From NCBI GenBank assembly GCA_942491535.1, contig CALOBV010000020.1, forward strand, positions 124,001-188,000: a DNA stretch of 64,000 nt. The letters run 5' to 3'. The notes under the pieces were generated by a model. It was given only the letters and a program-made list of their open reading frames with translations, was not told the DNA's origin and searched no databases. Shown piece after piece: positions 26,013 to 34,862 of this stretch; the stretch's first letter is position 1, and each line of letters begins with the position of its first letter. A program made the position numbers and the translations under genes. The DNA is from JAUVKT01 sp942491535 (lineage in GTDB: Bacteria > Bacteroidota > Bacteroidia > Bacteroidales > VadinHA17).

Positions 26013-27347
26013 ATGAATTATAAGGATCTTACAGATAAATTGATAAAGAAGTGCCTGCAAAATGGCGCCGATGAGGCTGAAGTTTATATCGAGACATCCA
26101 GGAACCTGAGCATACAGGTGCAGAATGGTGAAATAGAAACCGTTGAAGAAGCTTCATCACATGGTGTCGGGTTCAGGGTTTTTGTTGATGGCAAGATGGG
26201 CTTTAGTCACTGTAATGACTTTAGCAACAAGTCTTTGGAAGAAACACTTAAACGAGCGATTGCCTTCGCCAAACTTACAACACCCGACGAAAATAATACT
26301 CTTACCTCAAATACAGAAGTAAGCAGGGTAAGTGGTTTATACGATCCCGAGATTGCCGCTGTTCCGATGGAGACAAAGATTAATATGGCTATCGAACTGG
26401 AGAAACTTGCCATGAGCGATCCCAGGGTTACAAAATCATCGGGTGCAGGATATGGTGAATCCGACGGAGAGGTGTTTATTGCAAACTCAAGGGGCATATC
26501 CAAAAGTTATAAATCTTCGGGTTGCTCTCTTGGAGTAAGCGTGGTAGCCGAGAAAGGAGAACAGAAGAATACAGGTGGTGAGTATTGTACACGAAGATTT
26601 TTTGCAGACCTGAAGCCGGTTAAGGAGATTGCCGCCAAAGCCGCTAAAGACGCATGGGAAATGCTTGATCCCAAAATGGTTAAGACACAGAAAGCTGCCG
26701 TGATATTTGATCCTGATGTTGCTCGCTCATTGCTCGGCGGTGTAATATCTGCTATCAATGGAGAGCGGGTACTGCAGGGTGCAAGTTTCCTGAAAGATTC
26801 GATGGATCAGAAATTTGCTTCTGAGTTACTCACAATTGTCGATGACGGAACCAAAGAAAAGGGAATGGCAAGTGCTCCGTTTGATGGAGAAGGCGTTCCT
26901 ACACAGAAAAGAACACTGGTTCAAAACGGAGTATTGAAGTCTTTTATCTATAATACATCATCAGCAAACAGGGCCGGAACAGAAAGTACAGGAAATGCTG
27001 CACGAGGAGGATTTACAAGATTGCCCGGCATAGGGACACATAATGTTTATGTAGACGCAGGAAGACATTCCCGCAATGAGATCATAGCTGAAACAAAAAC
27101 AGGACTGCTGCTAAAGGGTGTTACCGGATATGGTATTAATCCTGTAAGTGGAAACTTCAGCGGAGGGGCAAGTGGATTCTGGGTCGAGAATGGTGAAATA
27201 ATTCACCCGGTTAAGGGACTAACAATTGCCGGCAACGCAGATGCAATACTGAATGGTATCGATATGATGGGCAGCGACCTTGATATGGACATGGGCTTTG
27301 CCGCACCTACCTTCAGGGTAAATGAAATGCAGATCGGAGGACACTAG
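26013..27347 (+). CDS. TldE/PmbA-family protein
   Basis: The 444-residue protein has the PmbA/TldE layout: an N-terminal ADEAEVYIETSRNLSIQVQNGEIETVEE, central DGEVFIANSRG and GCSLGVSVVAE strands, and the C-terminal block GNAARGGFTRLPGIGTHNVYVDAG and GYGINPVSGNFSGGASGFWVENGE. It lacks the HExxxH motif, as expected for the non-catalytic partner that helps form the active cavity of the TldD/TldE heterodimer. No signal peptide is visible (MNYKDLTDKLIKKCLQNGADEAE). It follows tldD by 25 bp and precedes the Asp-box protein by 23 bp, so all are probably one transcript. Confidence 0.9.
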   Translation: MNYKDLTDKLIKKCLQNGADEAEVYIETSRNLSIQVQNGEIETVEEASSHGVGFRVFVDGKMGFSHCNDFSNKSLEETLKRAIAFAKLTTPDENNTLTSNTEVSRVSGLYDPEIAAVPMETKINMAIELEKLAMSDPRVTKSSGAGYGESDGEVFIANSRGISKSYKSSGCSLGVSVVAEKGEQKNTGGEYCTRRFFADLKPVKEIAAKAAKDAWEMLDPKMVKTQKAAVIFDPDVARSLLGGVISAINGERVLQGASFLKDSMDQKFASELLTIVDDGTKEKGMASAPFDGEGVPTQKRTLVQNGVLKSFIYNTSSANRAGTESTGNAARGGFTRLPGIGTHNVYVDAGRHSRNEIIAETKTGLLLKGVTGYGINPVSGNFSGGASGFWVENGEIIHPVKGLTIAGNADAILNGIDMMGSDLDMDMGFAAPTFRVNEMQIGGH

Positions 27348-27370
27348 ATTTTAATACTAAATATTAGCTG

Positions 27371-30049
27371 ATGAAATTAGTTGTAAAACTTGCGTTTTTA
27401 CAGATGGTGCTTGCTATGTCACTGTCTGTAAATGCACAGAGCGGGAGAAGAAACCAGGCTGAGCAATATGGATTTGAATTCAGAAACCTGGGAGCCTTCA
27501 GGGTAAGTGCATGGATTGGCGAAATAGCTATACCCCTTAATCCGGGCGATAAGCATAAAAATACATTTTATGTCGCTCCCCGTGCTGGTGGTGTATGGAA
27601 GACAGTAAATAAGGGAACTACATTTGAATGTATTACCGATCAACTTGGTACTACATATATTGGCGACGTGGAAGTCGCCCCTTCAAACCCGGATATATTA
27701 TGGGTGGGCACAGGCGAGGATTTCAGTGCCCGATCATCTTACTACGGTAATGGAATATGGAAATCTGTCGACGCAGGTCTTAGCTGGCAGAATATGGGAC
27801 TGGAGAATTCTCATCATATCGCCGAGATAATAATTCACCCGGTCGATCCTGATATTGTGTGGGTTGCTGTAATGGGTCGCCTGTACTCTGAAAACCCTGA
27901 ACGTGGTGTTTATAAGACAACTGATGGAGGAAGAACCTGGGATAAGGTCCTGTTTATTGATGAGGCTACAGGGGTGATAGATATCGAAATAAATCCGCAA
28001 AATCCTGATGTCCTTTATGCCTGCTCATATTATAAAGTGCGCCTCCCATGGACCCTGGAGCCGGGAGGAGAGCGGAGTCGCATCTACAAAACAACAGATG
28101 GTGGTAATAGCTGGAAAGTACTTACAGGAGGGGGACTGCCAGACGGCTCGCTTGGCCGGATAGGTATAGACCTGCAATATAATAACCCCGATGTAGTGGT
28201 GGCCGTTATTCAGAACCTTAACCTTAAGGAAGGTGTCGACCCCTCTGCTACTGTGCCCTTTGATGAGTTTACCGATCATTCCTTCGATAAGCTGATCGGA
28301 GGAGAGGCCTATCGTTCTTTTGATGCCGGACAAACATGGGAGAAACTAAATGATCCGGAAAAAATAGATGTAAGCGGTAAGGCTGCATATAGTTTTAATA
28401 AGATAGCCGTAGATCCTGATGATCCTGATAAAATTTTTATAATCGGAGCCGGTATGTCATATACCCTTGATGGAGGAAAGACATGGCCCCAGGGAAGAAA
28501 CGCCGACAGGTTCAGAACAAACTTCGGAGATAACAGGACCATCTGGATAGACCCCCGCGATGGAGATCATATGTTCCTGGGATCGGACGGAGGAATATAC
28601 GAAACATGGGATGGCGGAAAGGCAATGATGCACTACCATAATCTTCCCCTGGGAGAAATATATATGGTTGAGGTTGATAACGAAGAACCATATAATATTT
28701 ATATCGGTCTCCAGGATCATGAAGTATGGAAGGGTCCGTCAAACAGCTGGTCGGGCCAGATCGGAATAGAAGACTGGGTAATAGTCGGGATGTGGGATGG
28801 CATGTACTGTAAGGTTGACCCCGAAGATAATAGGTGGCTCTACTTCACCAGCCAGTTTGGAGCTCATCACCGGGTCGACCAGTCTATTGGCGAAAGAGTG
28901 GCTATTTCACCAGTGCCCCCCGAAGGAGCCGACCCATATCGTTATACCTGGAATACTCCCCTGGTGCTCTCGCCTCATAATAGTAATATCCTTTATACCG
29001 GCGGACAAATGTTGCTTCGATCTGAAGACAGGGGTGATACATGGAAAGAAATTAGTCCTGATCTTACATATAACGATAAGATAAAAATTGCAGGCACAGG
29101 CCATGTAATGTATTGTACCATAGTTAGTATAGACGAGTCATCTAAAGAAGAGGGTTTAATATGGGTGGGTACCGACGATGGCAGGATTCATATGACCAGG
29201 GACGGAGGAAAGAGCTGGAAAGAATTTACCGGCGATCTCGAAAAACTGGGAATGCCGCATGAAAGATGGACAGCAAGGGTTGTTGCATCAAAACATAAGA
29301 GCGGAAGGGCTTATATTGTCAAAAACGGGTACAGGAATGACGACCCCTCTCCCTATATCTATTTAACAGATGATTATGGCAAAAGCTGGAAAGACATTTC
29401 TTCAAACCTGCCCGATTATGCTGTTAATGTGATCTTTGAAGACCATAAGAACCCTGATCTTCTGTTTGCAGGTAACGATATAGGAGTATATTATTCAATT
29501 AACAGGGGCGAGAGCTGGACCAGCCTTAAAGAGAACCTGCCTCCTGTTGTTGTAAGAGATCTGCTGGTACATGAAAGAGAAGGAGATTTAATTGTCGGCA
29601 CCTATGGTCGCGGGGCATGGATTACAGATATAACACCACTTCAGCAACTGACAGAAGATGTGATTAAATCAGATTTTTACTTATTTGATATCGAAGCCAA
29701 GCCACAGATGAACTTTTCACAGCAGGCCAGCTGGGGTAATTATAATATTATGGGCTCCAACCAGTTGCGCACACCAAATGAAGCTGTCGGACTGGAAATT
29801 TGGTATCGTTTTAATACCTGTCCCGACCAGATGGCAACAATATCTATATATGATGAATCGGGGAAAGAGGTTTTTAACAGAGAGATTCCTGTCGAGAAGG
29901 GGATTAAGAAGATTTACTGGAACACAATGCGGGCAGAACCGGGTGAATATAAAGTAAGCCTTAGCTACAAGGGAGTAAGTAAGTCGAAAACCGCAACAGT
30001 GAAAGAAAGGTGGCTGTGGCCGGTGCTGAATTATGGAGGTAAGGGCTAA
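27371..30049 (+). CDS. secreted Asp-box (BNR/VPS10-like) beta-propeller protein
   Basis: The 892-residue protein has a signal peptide (VVKLAFLQMVLAMSLSVNAQ). Many Asp-box repeats of the S/T-x-D-x-G-x-T/S-W type follow: KTTDGGRTW, KTTDGGNSW, RSFDAGQTW, YTLDGGKTW, RSEDRGDTW, MTRDGGKSW, LTDDYGKSW and YSINRGESW. They are spaced so as to form one or two large beta-propellers (about residues 40-760). The C-terminal 110 residues look like a separate beta-sandwich (DESGKEVFNREIPVEKGIKKIYW). Such proteins are annotated as sortilin/VPS10 or photosystem-II-stability-factor-like. In Bacteroidota their ligands are unknown. A missing glycosidase catalytic set argues for binding. The stop codon lies inside the first heptamer of the downstream array. 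Confidence 0.78.
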   Translation: MKLVVKLAFLQMVLAMSLSVNAQSGRRNQAEQYGFEFRNLGAFRVSAWIGEIAIPLNPGDKHKNTFYVAPRAGGVWKTVNKGTTFECITDQLGTTYIGDVEVAPSNPDILWVGTGEDFSARSSYYGNGIWKSVDAGLSWQNMGLENSHHIAEIIIHPVDPDIVWVAVMGRLYSENPERGVYKTTDGGRTWDKVLFIDEATGVIDIEINPQNPDVLYACSYYKVRLPWTLEPGGERSRIYKTTDGGNSWKVLTGGGLPDGSLGRIGIDLQYNNPDVVVAVIQNLNLKEGVDPSATVPFDEFTDHSFDKLIGGEAYRSFDAGQTWEKLNDPEKIDVSGKAAYSFNKIAVDPDDPDKIFIIGAGMSYTLDGGKTWPQGRNADRFRTNFGDNRTIWIDPRDGDHMFLGSDGGIYETWDGGKAMMHYHNLPLGEIYMVEVDNEEPYNIYIGLQDHEVWKGPSNSWSGQIGIEDWVIVGMWDGMYCKVDPEDNRWLYFTSQFGAHHRVDQSIGERVAISPVPPEGADPYRYTWNTPLVLSPHNSNILYTGGQMLLRSEDRGDTWKEISPDLTYNDKIKIAGTGHVMYCTIVSIDESSKEEGLIWVGTDDGRIHMTRDGGKSWKEFTGDLEKLGMPHERWTARVVASKHKSGRAYIVKNGYRNDDPSPYIYLTDDYGKSWKDISSNLPDYAVNVIFEDHKNPDLLFAGNDIGVYYSINRGESWTSLKENLPPVVVRDLLVHEREGDLIVGTYGRGAWITDITPLQQLTEDVIKSDFYLFDIEAKPQMNFSQQASWGNYNIMGSNQLRTPNEAVGLEIWYRFNTCPDQMATISIYDESGKEVFNREIPVEKGIKKIYWNTMRAEPGEYKVSLSYKGVSKSKTATVKERWLWPVLNYGGKG

Positions 30050-30120
30050 GGGCTAAGAGCAAAGAGAGCTAAGGGGCAAGGGCTAAGAGCTAAGAGGTAC
30101 GGGGTACGGGGTACGGGGTG
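30043..30120 (+). repeat. 7-bp period array, unit GGGCTAA/GAGCTAA/GGGGTAC
   Basis: The array starts within the coding sequence: the stop codon TAA at 30047-30049 is part of the first GGGCTAA unit. About ten heptamers follow (GGGCTAA, GAGCAAA, GAGCTAA, GGGCTAA, GAGCTAA, GAGGTAC, then GGGGTAC copies), with one 2-bp interruption. The unit resembles the minus-strand units of the arrays at 2609-2664 and 48285-48390. Confidence 0.9.
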
Positions 30121-30176
30121 TGAGGAACTATAGAGCTAAGATGCAGAAACACGAATAGGTGTTGGGGTGTTGGAGT

Positions 30177-30659
30177 TTACCTGTTAAAACTGGCGGCAAA
30201 GTCTTCGATTGCCTCGTACTTGATATTTGAGACCGACTCAGTTACCCCGGCAACTTTTTTTACAATTCCTTTTTCAAGGAAATTCATTTTATCGAAGTCG
30301 AACTCTCCTCCAAAGAGGCCCCTGGCCCTGGCTATGTTTCGGAGCTCTTCGGGGTAGGATTCGTTAAACTGTTTTTCGGCAGTGGCTCCCTCTTCCATGC
30401 AGCACAGGAATAGTCCAATATCCCTGGTTTTAAGGAGCTCCATATTTTTCTCAATATATTTTTTAATACCAGACTGTATCATTGAGGCCCTTATCGATCC
30501 TCCTATTATAACATTTGAGTAATCATCCAGAGAAGGGGCCTTATCTTTTTTAAGGTTAACGATAGTGGTATCGCCCTTTAGTTTTTCAGCCAGGAGTTTT
30601 ACGGCCTTTTCTGTCGTTCCTGTTCTGGACTGGTAAAGGATTATTGTTTTTGCTGACAT
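30177..30659 (-). CDS. flavodoxin-domain protein (HemG-like)
   Basis: The 160-residue protein is a single flavodoxin fold. It starts with the FMN phosphate loop LYQSRTGTTEKAV, then VIIGGSIRASMIQSGIKKYIEKN and LFLCCMEEG. This layout (G-G-S-I-R, then I-x-K-Y-I) matches the flavodoxin-like protoporphyrinogen oxidase HemG rather than electron-transfer flavodoxins. It could oxidise protoporphyrinogen IX in heme synthesis or serve another FMN-dependent redox reaction. HemD at 14751-15500 shows that the pathway may be present. It is a lone minus-strand gene between two plus-strand operons. Confidence 0.7.
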   Translation of the reverse strand: MSAKTIILYQSRTGTTEKAVKLLAEKLKGDTTIVNLKKDKAPSLDDYSNVIIGGSIRASMIQSGIKKYIEKNMELLKTRDIGLFLCCMEEGATAEKQFNESYPEELRNIARARGLFGGEFDFDKMNFLEKGIVKKVAGVTESVSNIKYEAIEDFAASFNR

Positions 30660-30823
30660 ATGCCCTGGTTTTTGCTTTATACACTTAATGATTTAAGGAC
30701 TGAAATTACTAATATTTTATAATATTATAAAGGGAGAGCAAATACTATTTCCTTTGATTGTTTTTTTAATTAGCCTACATTTACCGGCTGGTAAAAACTG
30801 TATTAATTTGTAAATTATTTATA

Positions 30824-32026
30824 ATGAATCATAAGACGACGAAAGGTGTAATAGCCATACTGACAGGTGGAGGTGATGTTCCCGGACTTAACCCGGCAAT
30901 TAGAGCCGTAACAATAAGGGCTAACAGGGAAGGATATAAGGTAATAGGACTTCGAAGAGGGTGGGCCGGAATAATTGAGATGATTCGCGATAAGAAAGCA
31001 GACAATAGCTACTGCTACGGAGTGCTTACCGACGAGATTGTTGATAAGGCAGGTCGTACAGGAGGTACTTTTCTGCATTCCTCACGCACACGACCCAGTC
31101 ATGTGCCTAAAAACAATGTTCCCGACCACCTGAAAGATACTTACAATAAGGATTTGAACGACCTTACTCCAGAGGTTATTAAGAATCTTGAATGGCTTGG
31201 GGTTGACTATCTTATACCAATAGGAGGAGATGATACCCTTAGCTATGGGGTGCACCTTTATAAACATGGAGTAAAAGTAGTTGCCATACCCAAGACAATG
31301 GACAACGACGTTCCCGGAACCGACTATTGTATAGGATTCAGCACCTGTGTTACACGTACTATTCAAATGACTAACAGTCTCAGAACCTCTGCTGGTTCTC
31401 ACGAAAGATTGCTGGTACTTGAAGTATTTGGTCGTTATGCAGGCTTTACTGCTATGTTACCCACTATGGCAGGTACTGCAAACAGGTGCGTTATACCTGA
31501 ATATAAATTTGATATAGAGAATCTTGCAAAATTACTGGTTGAAGACAGGAATGCCAATCCAAGTAAATATGCCGTTGTCCTGGTTAGCGAGGGTGCTACC
31601 TTTAAAGGAGGAGAAATGGTCTTCTCTGATGGAGAAAAAGATATGTACGGACATGCCAAGCTGGGAGGAATAGGTGATGCCGTATCTGCCGAGATGAAAA
31701 ACATGACCGGTAAATTTAATAAGGGAAAGACCATTAATATTATTAATCAGAAACTTGGTTATATGGTTCGGGGCGGAGATCCCGATGCAGTAGATTCTAT
31801 TGTGCCGATGGCCTATGGTAACCTTGCACTTGACCTGATCCTGAAGGGCGTGCACGGCAGGCTGGTGGTACTTAAGAATGGTCGCTACGACAATGTTCCG
31901 ATAGATATGGTAACAGCAACTAAAAAGCTGGTAAACGTCGATCAGTATTATAATATTAAAAGATTACGTCCCTATTACCATAGCTTTGAAATGAAGCCTT
32001 TCTTCCTTATGGCTGCAGAAGGCTAG
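30824..32026 (+). CDS. 6-phosphofructokinase, predicted pyrophosphate-dependent
   Basis: The 400-residue protein is a PfkA-family kinase with GGGDVPGLNPAIRA at the start. The two diagnostic sites are G134-G-D-D137-T in IPIGGDDTLSYG and K157 in PKTMDND. ATP-dependent enzymes have Gly at both positions (GGDG..., PGTIDND), while PPi-dependent ones have Asp and Lys, which blocks ATP. This protein should therefore use PPi to phosphorylate fructose-6-phosphate, reversibly, in glycolysis/gluconeogenesis. The 400-residue length also exceeds the 320 of short ATP enzymes. It is followed after 62 bp by the lipoprotein amidase gene. A weak -7-like TTAATTTG lies at 30803-30810. Confidence 0.88.
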   Translation: MNHKTTKGVIAILTGGGDVPGLNPAIRAVTIRANREGYKVIGLRRGWAGIIEMIRDKKADNSYCYGVLTDEIVDKAGRTGGTFLHSSRTRPSHVPKNNVPDHLKDTYNKDLNDLTPEVIKNLEWLGVDYLIPIGGDDTLSYGVHLYKHGVKVVAIPKTMDNDVPGTDYCIGFSTCVTRTIQMTNSLRTSAGSHERLLVLEVFGRYAGFTAMLPTMAGTANRCVIPEYKFDIENLAKLLVEDRNANPSKYAVVLVSEGATFKGGEMVFSDGEKDMYGHAKLGGIGDAVSAEMKNMTGKFNKGKTINIINQKLGYMVRGGDPDAVDSIVPMAYGNLALDLILKGVHGRLVVLKNGRYDNVPIDMVTATKKLVNVDQYYNIKRLRPYYHSFEMKPFFLMAAEG

Positions 32027-32088
32027 ACATGTCGATTAATGGTTTATTGGGATTTTTTTCTACATTGTGGAATAGAAAATCCCGAACT

Positions 32089-33762
32089 ATGAAAAACTTC
32101 AAAATCACGCTTATTATTCTTGCGACGATAATTGTTTCTTCCTGCAGGTCAGGCAATGACCGGCAGGGTGAATTATCCATGTTCGATACTACACTGATTA
32201 CAGAGGCTCAAAATCTGATCGGCCTTAAATTTGATACAGCCGAGCAGAATATGATGAAGGGAAACCTGTCTAAATTCCTGGAATCATATGAAGGACTGAG
32301 GAAGATTCACCTCGAAAACAGCGTTGCCCCGGCACTTATTTTCAGGCCTTTAACAGGACAAACAAACTTAGTTTCACAGGGAGAATGCCAGTTTACGCCC
32401 TATCCTGAACTAAAAAGGCCTGGGTCTGATGTGGACCTGGCTTTTATGACAGTCGGACAGTTATCGTGGTTATACAGAACAGGCCAGGTTAGCTCGGTGG
32501 AACTTACAAATATTTATCTCGACAGGCTTAAAAAACATAACGATAGCCTGAACTGCGTTGTTACCCTGACAGAAAATCTGGCCCTGGAGCAGGCCCGCCA
32601 GGCAGATAAAGATTTTGCAGAAGGGAATTATCATGGTCCCTTACACGGCATTCCATATGGAGTTAAAGATCTGCTGGCCGTAGAAGGGTATAAAACAACC
32701 TGGGGTGCCAGGCCCTACGAAAACCAGGTTATCAAAGAGACAGCAACAGTGGTGAAGAAGCTTGAAGAGGCCGGGGCTGTGCTTGTAGCAAAACTTTCTA
32801 TGGGAGCCCTTGCAATGGGCGACAGGTGGTTTGGAGGCCGTACAAATAATCCATGGGATCTGAGCCAGGGATCGAGTGGTTCATCGGCCGGATCGGCAGC
32901 TGCCACCTCGGCCGGATTGGTAGGCTTTGCTATTGGAACCGAGACTCTTGGGTCGATCGTTTCGCCTTCAACCAGATGTGGAGTTACCGGCCTCAGACCC
33001 ACTTTTGGGAGCGTTAGTCGTACAGGAGCAATGGCTCTGAGCTGGAGTATGGATAAGATTGGCCCTATTTGTCGATCGGCCGAGGATTGTGCTATTGTTT
33101 TTGGTATTATAAGGGGAGAAGATGGGATTGATCTAACAGTTGCCGACCGACCCTTTACTTACGACGCTAACAGCGGAATAGATAATTTAAGAATAGGGTA
33201 TTTTGAAAATGCTTTTAATGAAAGAAGGGCCAGGCGCTCAAATTCTGCAGATGTTTTAAGGGTATTCAGGAAGATGGGGATTAAGCCCGAGCCTGTAAAT
33301 ATTGAGTTTACGGGAAGCCCGGTGGAAAGCATGGATATAATTCTTACAGCCGAAGCTTCGGCTGCTTTTGATGAGCTAACAAGACTTGATCTTGATACCT
33401 TGCTTGCTTCTCAGCAAGGGTGGAGCTGGCCCAATACATTTCGCTCGGGCAGGTTTATTCCTGCAGTAGAATATATACAGGCCAACAGGCACAGGTCGGT
33501 GCTTATGGCTCAGATGGAAAACCTGATGAAAGATTGGGATGTTATAATTACTCCTAGCTTTGGTGGCAACCAGCTCTTAATAACGAATCTGACCGGGCAT
33601 CCATGCGTGGTAGTACCAAACGGATTTGATGATGAGGGTAATCCAACCAGTATTAGTTTTATTGGAGGACTGAATGGAGAAGAAGCAATACTAATGGTGG
33701 CAGCTAAATACCAGGAGGCAACAGGCTGGGATGAGATGCACCCACCCTTGTTTCATGACTAA
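32089..33762 (+). CDS. lipoprotein amidase (amidase signature family)
   Basis: The 557-residue protein starts, in my reading, at ATG 32089, giving a lipoprotein signal MKNFKITLIILATIIVSSC with lipid cysteine C19. A start 20 codons upstream would bury that signal. The amidase-signature Ser-cisSer-Lys triad is visible: the lysine in YGVKDLLAV, and GSSGSSAGSAAATSAGLVGFAIGTE with the two catalytic serines. The N-terminal 100 residues form a helical region before the amidase fold. It would hydrolyse amide bonds of unknown substrates at the periplasmic face. Its stop codon abuts a heptamer array. Confidence 0.83.
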   Translation: MKNFKITLIILATIIVSSCRSGNDRQGELSMFDTTLITEAQNLIGLKFDTAEQNMMKGNLSKFLESYEGLRKIHLENSVAPALIFRPLTGQTNLVSQGECQFTPYPELKRPGSDVDLAFMTVGQLSWLYRTGQVSSVELTNIYLDRLKKHNDSLNCVVTLTENLALEQARQADKDFAEGNYHGPLHGIPYGVKDLLAVEGYKTTWGARPYENQVIKETATVVKKLEEAGAVLVAKLSMGALAMGDRWFGGRTNNPWDLSQGSSGSSAGSAAATSAGLVGFAIGTETLGSIVSPSTRCGVTGLRPTFGSVSRTGAMALSWSMDKIGPICRSAEDCAIVFGIIRGEDGIDLTVADRPFTYDANSGIDNLRIGYFENAFNERRARRSNSADVLRVFRKMGIKPEPVNIEFTGSPVESMDIILTAEASAAFDELTRLDLDTLLASQQGWSWPNTFRSGRFIPAVEYIQANRHRSVLMAQMENLMKDWDVIITPSFGGNQLLITNLTGHPCVVVPNGFDDEGNPTSISFIGGLNGEEAILMVAAKYQEATGWDEMHPPLFHD

Positions 33763-33817
33763 AGGCAAAAGACAAAAGACAAAAGTAAAAAGTAAAAAGT
33801 AAAAAGTAAAAAGTAAG
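33761..33817 (+). repeat. 7-bp period array, unit AAAGGCA/AAAGACA/AAAAAGT
   Basis: Starting on the amidase stop codon (33760-33762) there are about eight heptamers: AAAGGCA, AAAGACA twice, then AAAAAGT-type units. They are purine-only or nearly so on the sense strand, and end about 40 bp before the rsgA start. Confidence 0.9.
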
Positions 33818-33859
33818 GACGCCAGGCATCGCATCTAAATGTATGCGCCTATTTGTAAG

Positions 33860-34786
33860 ATGAGAAAAGGACTTGTCATAAAATCAACCGGAAGCAGGTT
33901 TCGTGTAAAAGAAGATAACGGAGTGCTGCGGGAGTGTGTTATTAAGGGTAAATTCCGCACGAAAAGTATAAGAGGAACCAACCCTGTTGCCGTTGGAGAC
34001 AGGGTTGTATTTGACCTGGTTGATGAAAATACAGGAATAATAAAGGAGATAGTCGAAAGGAAGAACTATATCATAAGAAAATCAATTAACCTCTCAAAGC
34101 AATACCAGATTATTGCTGCCAATATCGACCAGGCAGTATTAATGGTAACCCTCAGGGAGCCGGAAACACAGCTTGAGTTTATCGACCGCTTTTTGATTGC
34201 GGCCGAGTCTTTCAGAATACCTGTAATAATACTCTTCAATAAGACCGATTTATACAATGACAAAGAAAAGCAGGAAGCGGGGTTCTTAAAAGATCTTTAT
34301 ACTAAAATAGGATACGACTGTTATCTTATATCTTTAAAGGAGACGACTGGTGATTTGCCGGATATGGATAAGATATTTACTGGGAAGATAAGCCTGGTGT
34401 CGGGTAATTCAGGAGTGGGAAAATCAACCCTGTTAAAAATAATAGACGCTGATATAAGCCAGGAAATAGGAGAAATTTCCGACTACCATAAACAGGGTAA
34501 GCATACAACCACTTTTGCGGAAATGTTTGAACTGAAAGGAGGTGGATATATAATTGATACGCCGGGAATAAAAGGTTTTGGACTTGTTGAATTTGATAAG
34601 AAGGAAATTTATCACTTTTTCCCTGAGATTTTTAAGGCATCGGCAGCCTGTAAGTATAATAACTGCCTGCATCTTGACGAGCCAGGTTGTTCAGTTAAAG
34701 AAGCTGTCGAATCGGGTAAAATAGAATGGTCCCGATACCGCAGTTATATCAATATTATGATTGATGCTAACTCAAAATACAGATAA
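33860..34786 (+). CDS. rsgA: ribosome small subunit-dependent GTPase A
   Basis: The 308-residue protein is a circularly permuted GTPase. It has an N-terminal OB fold (KGLVIKSTGSRFRVKEDNG, VAVGDRVVFD), then G4 LFNKTD, later G1 SGNSGVGKSTLL, G3 DTPGIKGFG, and a C-terminal zinc finger with cysteines in CKYNNCLHLDEPGC. It helps mature the 30S subunit in the cytoplasm. The ATG at 33860 (MRKGLVIKS) is preferred over ATG 33839 because the OB fold starts there and the extra seven residues are not typical. Confidence 0.92.
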   Translation: MRKGLVIKSTGSRFRVKEDNGVLRECVIKGKFRTKSIRGTNPVAVGDRVVFDLVDENTGIIKEIVERKNYIIRKSINLSKQYQIIAANIDQAVLMVTLREPETQLEFIDRFLIAAESFRIPVIILFNKTDLYNDKEKQEAGFLKDLYTKIGYDCYLISLKETTGDLPDMDKIFTGKISLVSGNSGVGKSTLLKIIDADISQEIGEISDYHKQGKHTTTFAEMFELKGGGYIIDTPGIKGFGLVEFDKKEIYHFFPEIFKASAACKYNNCLHLDEPGCSVKEAVESGKIEWSRYRSYINIMIDANSKYR

Positions 34787-34862
34787 CTTTGGGGAGTCCT
34801 ATTATTCATTTATCTTTATTTCTGATTATCCTTACCTGACATTACCTGTAAACCAAGTATAG

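Noticed and set aside
32029..32088. Upstream start for the amidase
   Set aside because: It would place 20 residues before a clear lipoprotein signal peptide.
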